DNA of 64,000 nucleotides from Lunularia cruciata (lineage: Eukaryota; Streptophyta; Marchantiopsida; Lunulariales; Lunulariaceae): positions 26,290,501-26,354,500 of the forward strand of contig OX419761.1 of assembly GCA_948567375.1 (NCBI GenBank). The letters are read 5' to 3'. Below, piece by piece: positions 61,248 through 64,000 of this stretch (position 1 is its first letter; every line of letters begins with the position of its first letter). The position numbers and the translations under genes are program-made. The notes below the pieces were generated by a model. The model had not been told where the DNA came from and did no database searches. It worked only from the letters and a program-made list of their open reading frames with translations.

Positions 61248-63722
61248 GTGTTGTTTTGGAATGTTCATGGTCTCACACATACCAAGTACTCAAGTGCTAA
61301 ACCTGTGTGGGATGATGCTGATCTGATCAATCTTGTGGAGACATGGGAACATGAAGGAAACACCATTCAAGACATTGAAGGTTTCATTCTTGTTGGTTCA
61401 ACTTGGAACAATCGGAGGCAGCACAGAGGAAGGGGCTTTGGAGGTATTGCTACTTACGTCAGATTTGGTTTTGAAAAATCAGTCTCTTTGATAGGTCAAG
61501 ACTCAAGTGGACAATACCAATGGCTGAGGATTGGAGGAGTTGCTACACCTTGCTTCCTTGCTGTTTGTTACTTTGCCCCATTGACATCACCAATCTATTC
61601 AAGCGGATCTCTCAACACCATGCAGCCTTTCCACTCCTTGACAAAGGATGTGTTGGAATTTCAAAGTAAAGGTGCAGTATTTATCCTTGGTGATTTCAAT
61701 GCTGGGATCCAAACCTCTCAGATTCCTGAGTTTAGTGACCTTGAGAATGACCCTTTCCATAGCTTGATAGATCATTCTAGTGCTTGGTCCCGCTCTTCCA
61801 AAGATCTCATATCCAACTCCATGAGTGAGCACTTTTTGAGCTTTGGTACCAATTGTAGCTTGAAGATCTTGAATGGCCTTTCTCAATTTCCATAAACTTG
61901 TAAGAGCACATGCTTTGCTTCTGGTGGATCCAGCACTGTAGATTATATGCTCACCTCACCAAGTGATATACACATTGTCTCAGATTTTGTTGTTTTAGAT
62001 CCTCAACCTGAATCTGACCATGCACCTTTATCTTGTGTCATCCTTCTTTCTTGCCTCAATAGAACCATATTACCTATTGACCATGCCTTTAGAGGGAAAC
62101 TCCGTCTTGATTTTCACAAGCGAGATTTGTATCAACAAGCTATCCATGAGAAATTGAGCTCTATGGAGTGGAGTTCTGATTTTCAACAACGCAATGATCA
62201 GTTGGTTGAACTTCTTCAATCTACATCAACAACTCTATTTCCACGAGGTTCTCACAGGAAGAGACTTGGTCTCCCTTGCAATAGGTGGTTTGATGCTGAC
62301 TGTAAAATGGCAAGGATCAAAGCTATGGATAGGTCTCTTGATCAGATTGCACAAAATCAAGCTTTTGTCTCTTATAGAAAGTTGGTGAAGTGCAAGAAGC
62401 GAGCGTTCTTGAGACTCAAGGGGGTTGAGTTGAGCGTTGAATTGAGGAGCAATCCCAAGGCTTTTTGGCAGAAGGTAACCATCAGATCTCCATCTCCATC
62501 GCTGGACGTGAATGAGCTTTGTGAATATGTGAAGGATCTGTACTTTTACCCAGATGCTCCAAGCATGGCACCTTGCCTTGGATCTGCTCTCACCATCTCT
62601 GAAGCTGATGTCCAGTACCAATTGAAGAAGTTGGCCAATGGTAAGGCCGAAGACCTTGATGGACTATGTGTTGAACTACTTAAGTGGGGTGGTAGCCATC
62701 TGATTTCAGTACTCACTTCTCTCTTGAATGAGGCCATCAGGTGTGGCTTTCCTGATAGATGGTGCTTCAAGAAGGTAGTTCCTATTCACAAGTCTGGTCA
62801 GAGAGATATTGTCACCAATTACCGTACCATTCTAGTGGGTAGTATCTTTGCCAAGTTGTACGGTCGAATTTTGGAGTCTAGGTTGAGTACTTGGGCTGAA
62901 AAGCACAAAATTTGAGCTAAGTGCCAAGCGGGTTTCAGATCAGGCTTTAGTACTTTGGATCATCTATTGGTACTCCATGTTTTGTGGTGGAAATCTAAAG
63001 GTGTTGGGAGAGCTCTCTATGTTGCATTTATTGATTTTAGGAAGGCCTTTGATAAGGTGCTTAGGAAATCTCTAAGTGAGAGACTCACTCAAGTTGGTGT
63101 TTCAGCTGATATGATTGGTGCTATCTCTAGACTCTATGAGAAGGTGGTTGTGAAACTTTCATCTTTGAGCTCTCAAGATATTCTTAGCACAATGGGTGTG
63201 ATCCAAGGTTGCTCTCTATCTCCAACATTGTTTGGAATCTTTATCGATGATCTAGAGAGGGTGCTGATGGAAGCTGGAGCTACAGGTGTACAGGTTGGCT
63301 CCTTGATGATACATGCACTACTATATGCGGATGATGTAGTGCTCCTCTCTACCAATCCACAAAGTTTACAGAAGTTGTTGGATTCTCTTCTCTTGTTTTG
63401 CAATCAAACAAAGATGGAGGTGAACCTTGACAAGTCCAAGGTGATTGTGGTGGGTTCTAAAGGTGTCACACCTTTCTTTTTTGATGGACAGCAATTGGAG
63501 CAGGTTTCTTCTTACAAGTACTTGGGTCTTGAGTTTTCTCATGACTATAGTTGGTCCACTTGTGTGAAGATGAGAATCAATGCAGGCTTTAGAGCTTTGT
63601 ATTCACTCATGAACCGCTCTAGACTTGCTCACCTTACCACATGGGAGTTGAAGAAGGTGTTGTTCAGATCTCTTGTGCAGCCGGTGGTTCTCTATGGTAC
63701 TCAGATTTGGGGTCCAGGTACT
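61248..63722 (+). pseudogene. LINE ORF2, three stops or breaks (BB)
   Basis: Endonuclease and RT are nearly complete. Breaks: TAA at about 61893 (FPETCK to FP stop), TGA at 62913 for the CGA of KIRAKC, and truncation by EE at 63722. Motifs LGDFNAG (R to G next to the catalytic Asn), FIDFRKAFD and YADD are visible. Confidence 0.83.
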
Positions 63723-64000
63723 ATGAAACAATGAAACAATGAAATATAAAGCCCGAAAGACCCAAAGAGTCAAAAGGCTGGAAACACAATACAAAACACA
63801 TGAAATGTGAGCCTAGGCAAGGGCCTAGGGCATCGGACCAATTTGTAACAAATTGGTCCGATGTAAAGTAACTTCTGTCATGTACTTCCCTAATGCTAAA
63901 GCTTCAACCTGTAAGAGAGTTGAGAAGTCACTGCAAGTAATCTGATGTCTAACTCTAATCTGCATGTAACTAGGGCAATCAACAAACACATGATGCTCAT
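63723..64000 (-). mobile_element. LINE EE, 3' end
   Basis: Minus-strand LINE entering from the right edge: 8-nt-type tail (63723-63742), 3' UTR, perfect hairpin A (about 63833-63865) and the start of the ORF2 C-terminal region. It inserted into BB. Its length cannot be judged. Confidence 0.83.

Larger units (their letters stand above)
59945..63722 (+). mobile_element. LINE BB, main part (B/A chimera)
   Basis: Plus strand: rest of the subfamily B 5' UTR (to 60801), ORF1 N-terminus of type B (60802-61052), a deletion, then ORF1 C-terminus and ORF2 that match subfamily A (HTKYSSAKPVWDD). It is cut at QIWGPGT by EE. The switch of subfamily at the deletion suggests a recombinant or template-switched element. 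Confidence 0.8.

Noticed and set aside
1-64000. Defence system, operon, prophage, tRNA or rRNA genes
   Set aside because: No matching motifs or structures. The window is eukaryotic retrotransposon sequence throughout.

Overview
The window is a retrotransposon graveyard from a nuclear plant genome. I found no host gene, tRNA, rRNA, CRISPR array or bacterial feature. Almost every base belongs to one family of L1-type LINEs (two ORFs, apurinic-type endonuclease plus reverse transcriptase) or to one Ty3/gypsy LTR retrotransposon. The L1 ORF style, the gypsy gag-pol style and an LTR primer-binding site resembling plant tRNA-Asp-type sites point to a streptophyte. A non-seed plant (moss, liverwort, lycophyte or fern) is my guess, not something the sequence proves.

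LINE anatomy, best seen in two intact copies (E1, 298-5944 plus; CC, 54731-59944 minus): a 1.0-1.5 kb 5' UTR built of diverged monomers spaced about 180 bp; ORF1 (279 aa, coiled coil, L1-type RRM and C-terminal domain); one in-frame amber codon in the context TAG CAA TTC; ORF2 (about 1,075 aa: endonuclease, RT, CCHC finger) with no nearby ATG; an RNA hairpin encoded by the last ORF2 codons; a second hairpin holding the stop; a short 3' UTR; and a tail of 8-nt (TTTCATTG) or 7-nt (TTCATTG) repeats instead of poly(A). Three subfamilies (A: E1, H, T; B: E3, G, start of BB; C: E2, S, Y, CC) differ in 5' UTR and ORF1 coiled coil but share nearly the same ORF1 C-terminus and ORF2.

Layout. Left block (1-24006, mostly minus): nested insertions. 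Host F is cut by G, G by H, H by E6; F is also cut by E3, E3 by E2, and E2 by the plus-strand E1. Middle block (24007-40046): truncated pieces J, K, L, M, O, N-prime, P, Q, R; M is split by a 7.8-kb gypsy element (29283-37116) whose two 692-bp LTRs look identical by eye. Right block (40044-64000): S, T, the plus-strand fragments U-V-W, X, Y, Z, AA, and BB split by the intact CC, ending in EE. Splits are supported by halves that rejoin at the same codon.

How it works together: the LINEs supply their own machinery and use each other as targets. Insertion points often share a few bases with the tail repeat, several insertions consist of little but tail, and 5' junctions often carry short copied filler. 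Several stop codons are CGA to TGA changes, as expected for methylated, silenced DNA. A dense single-family LINE cluster like this could be pericentromeric or centromeric; that is inference only.
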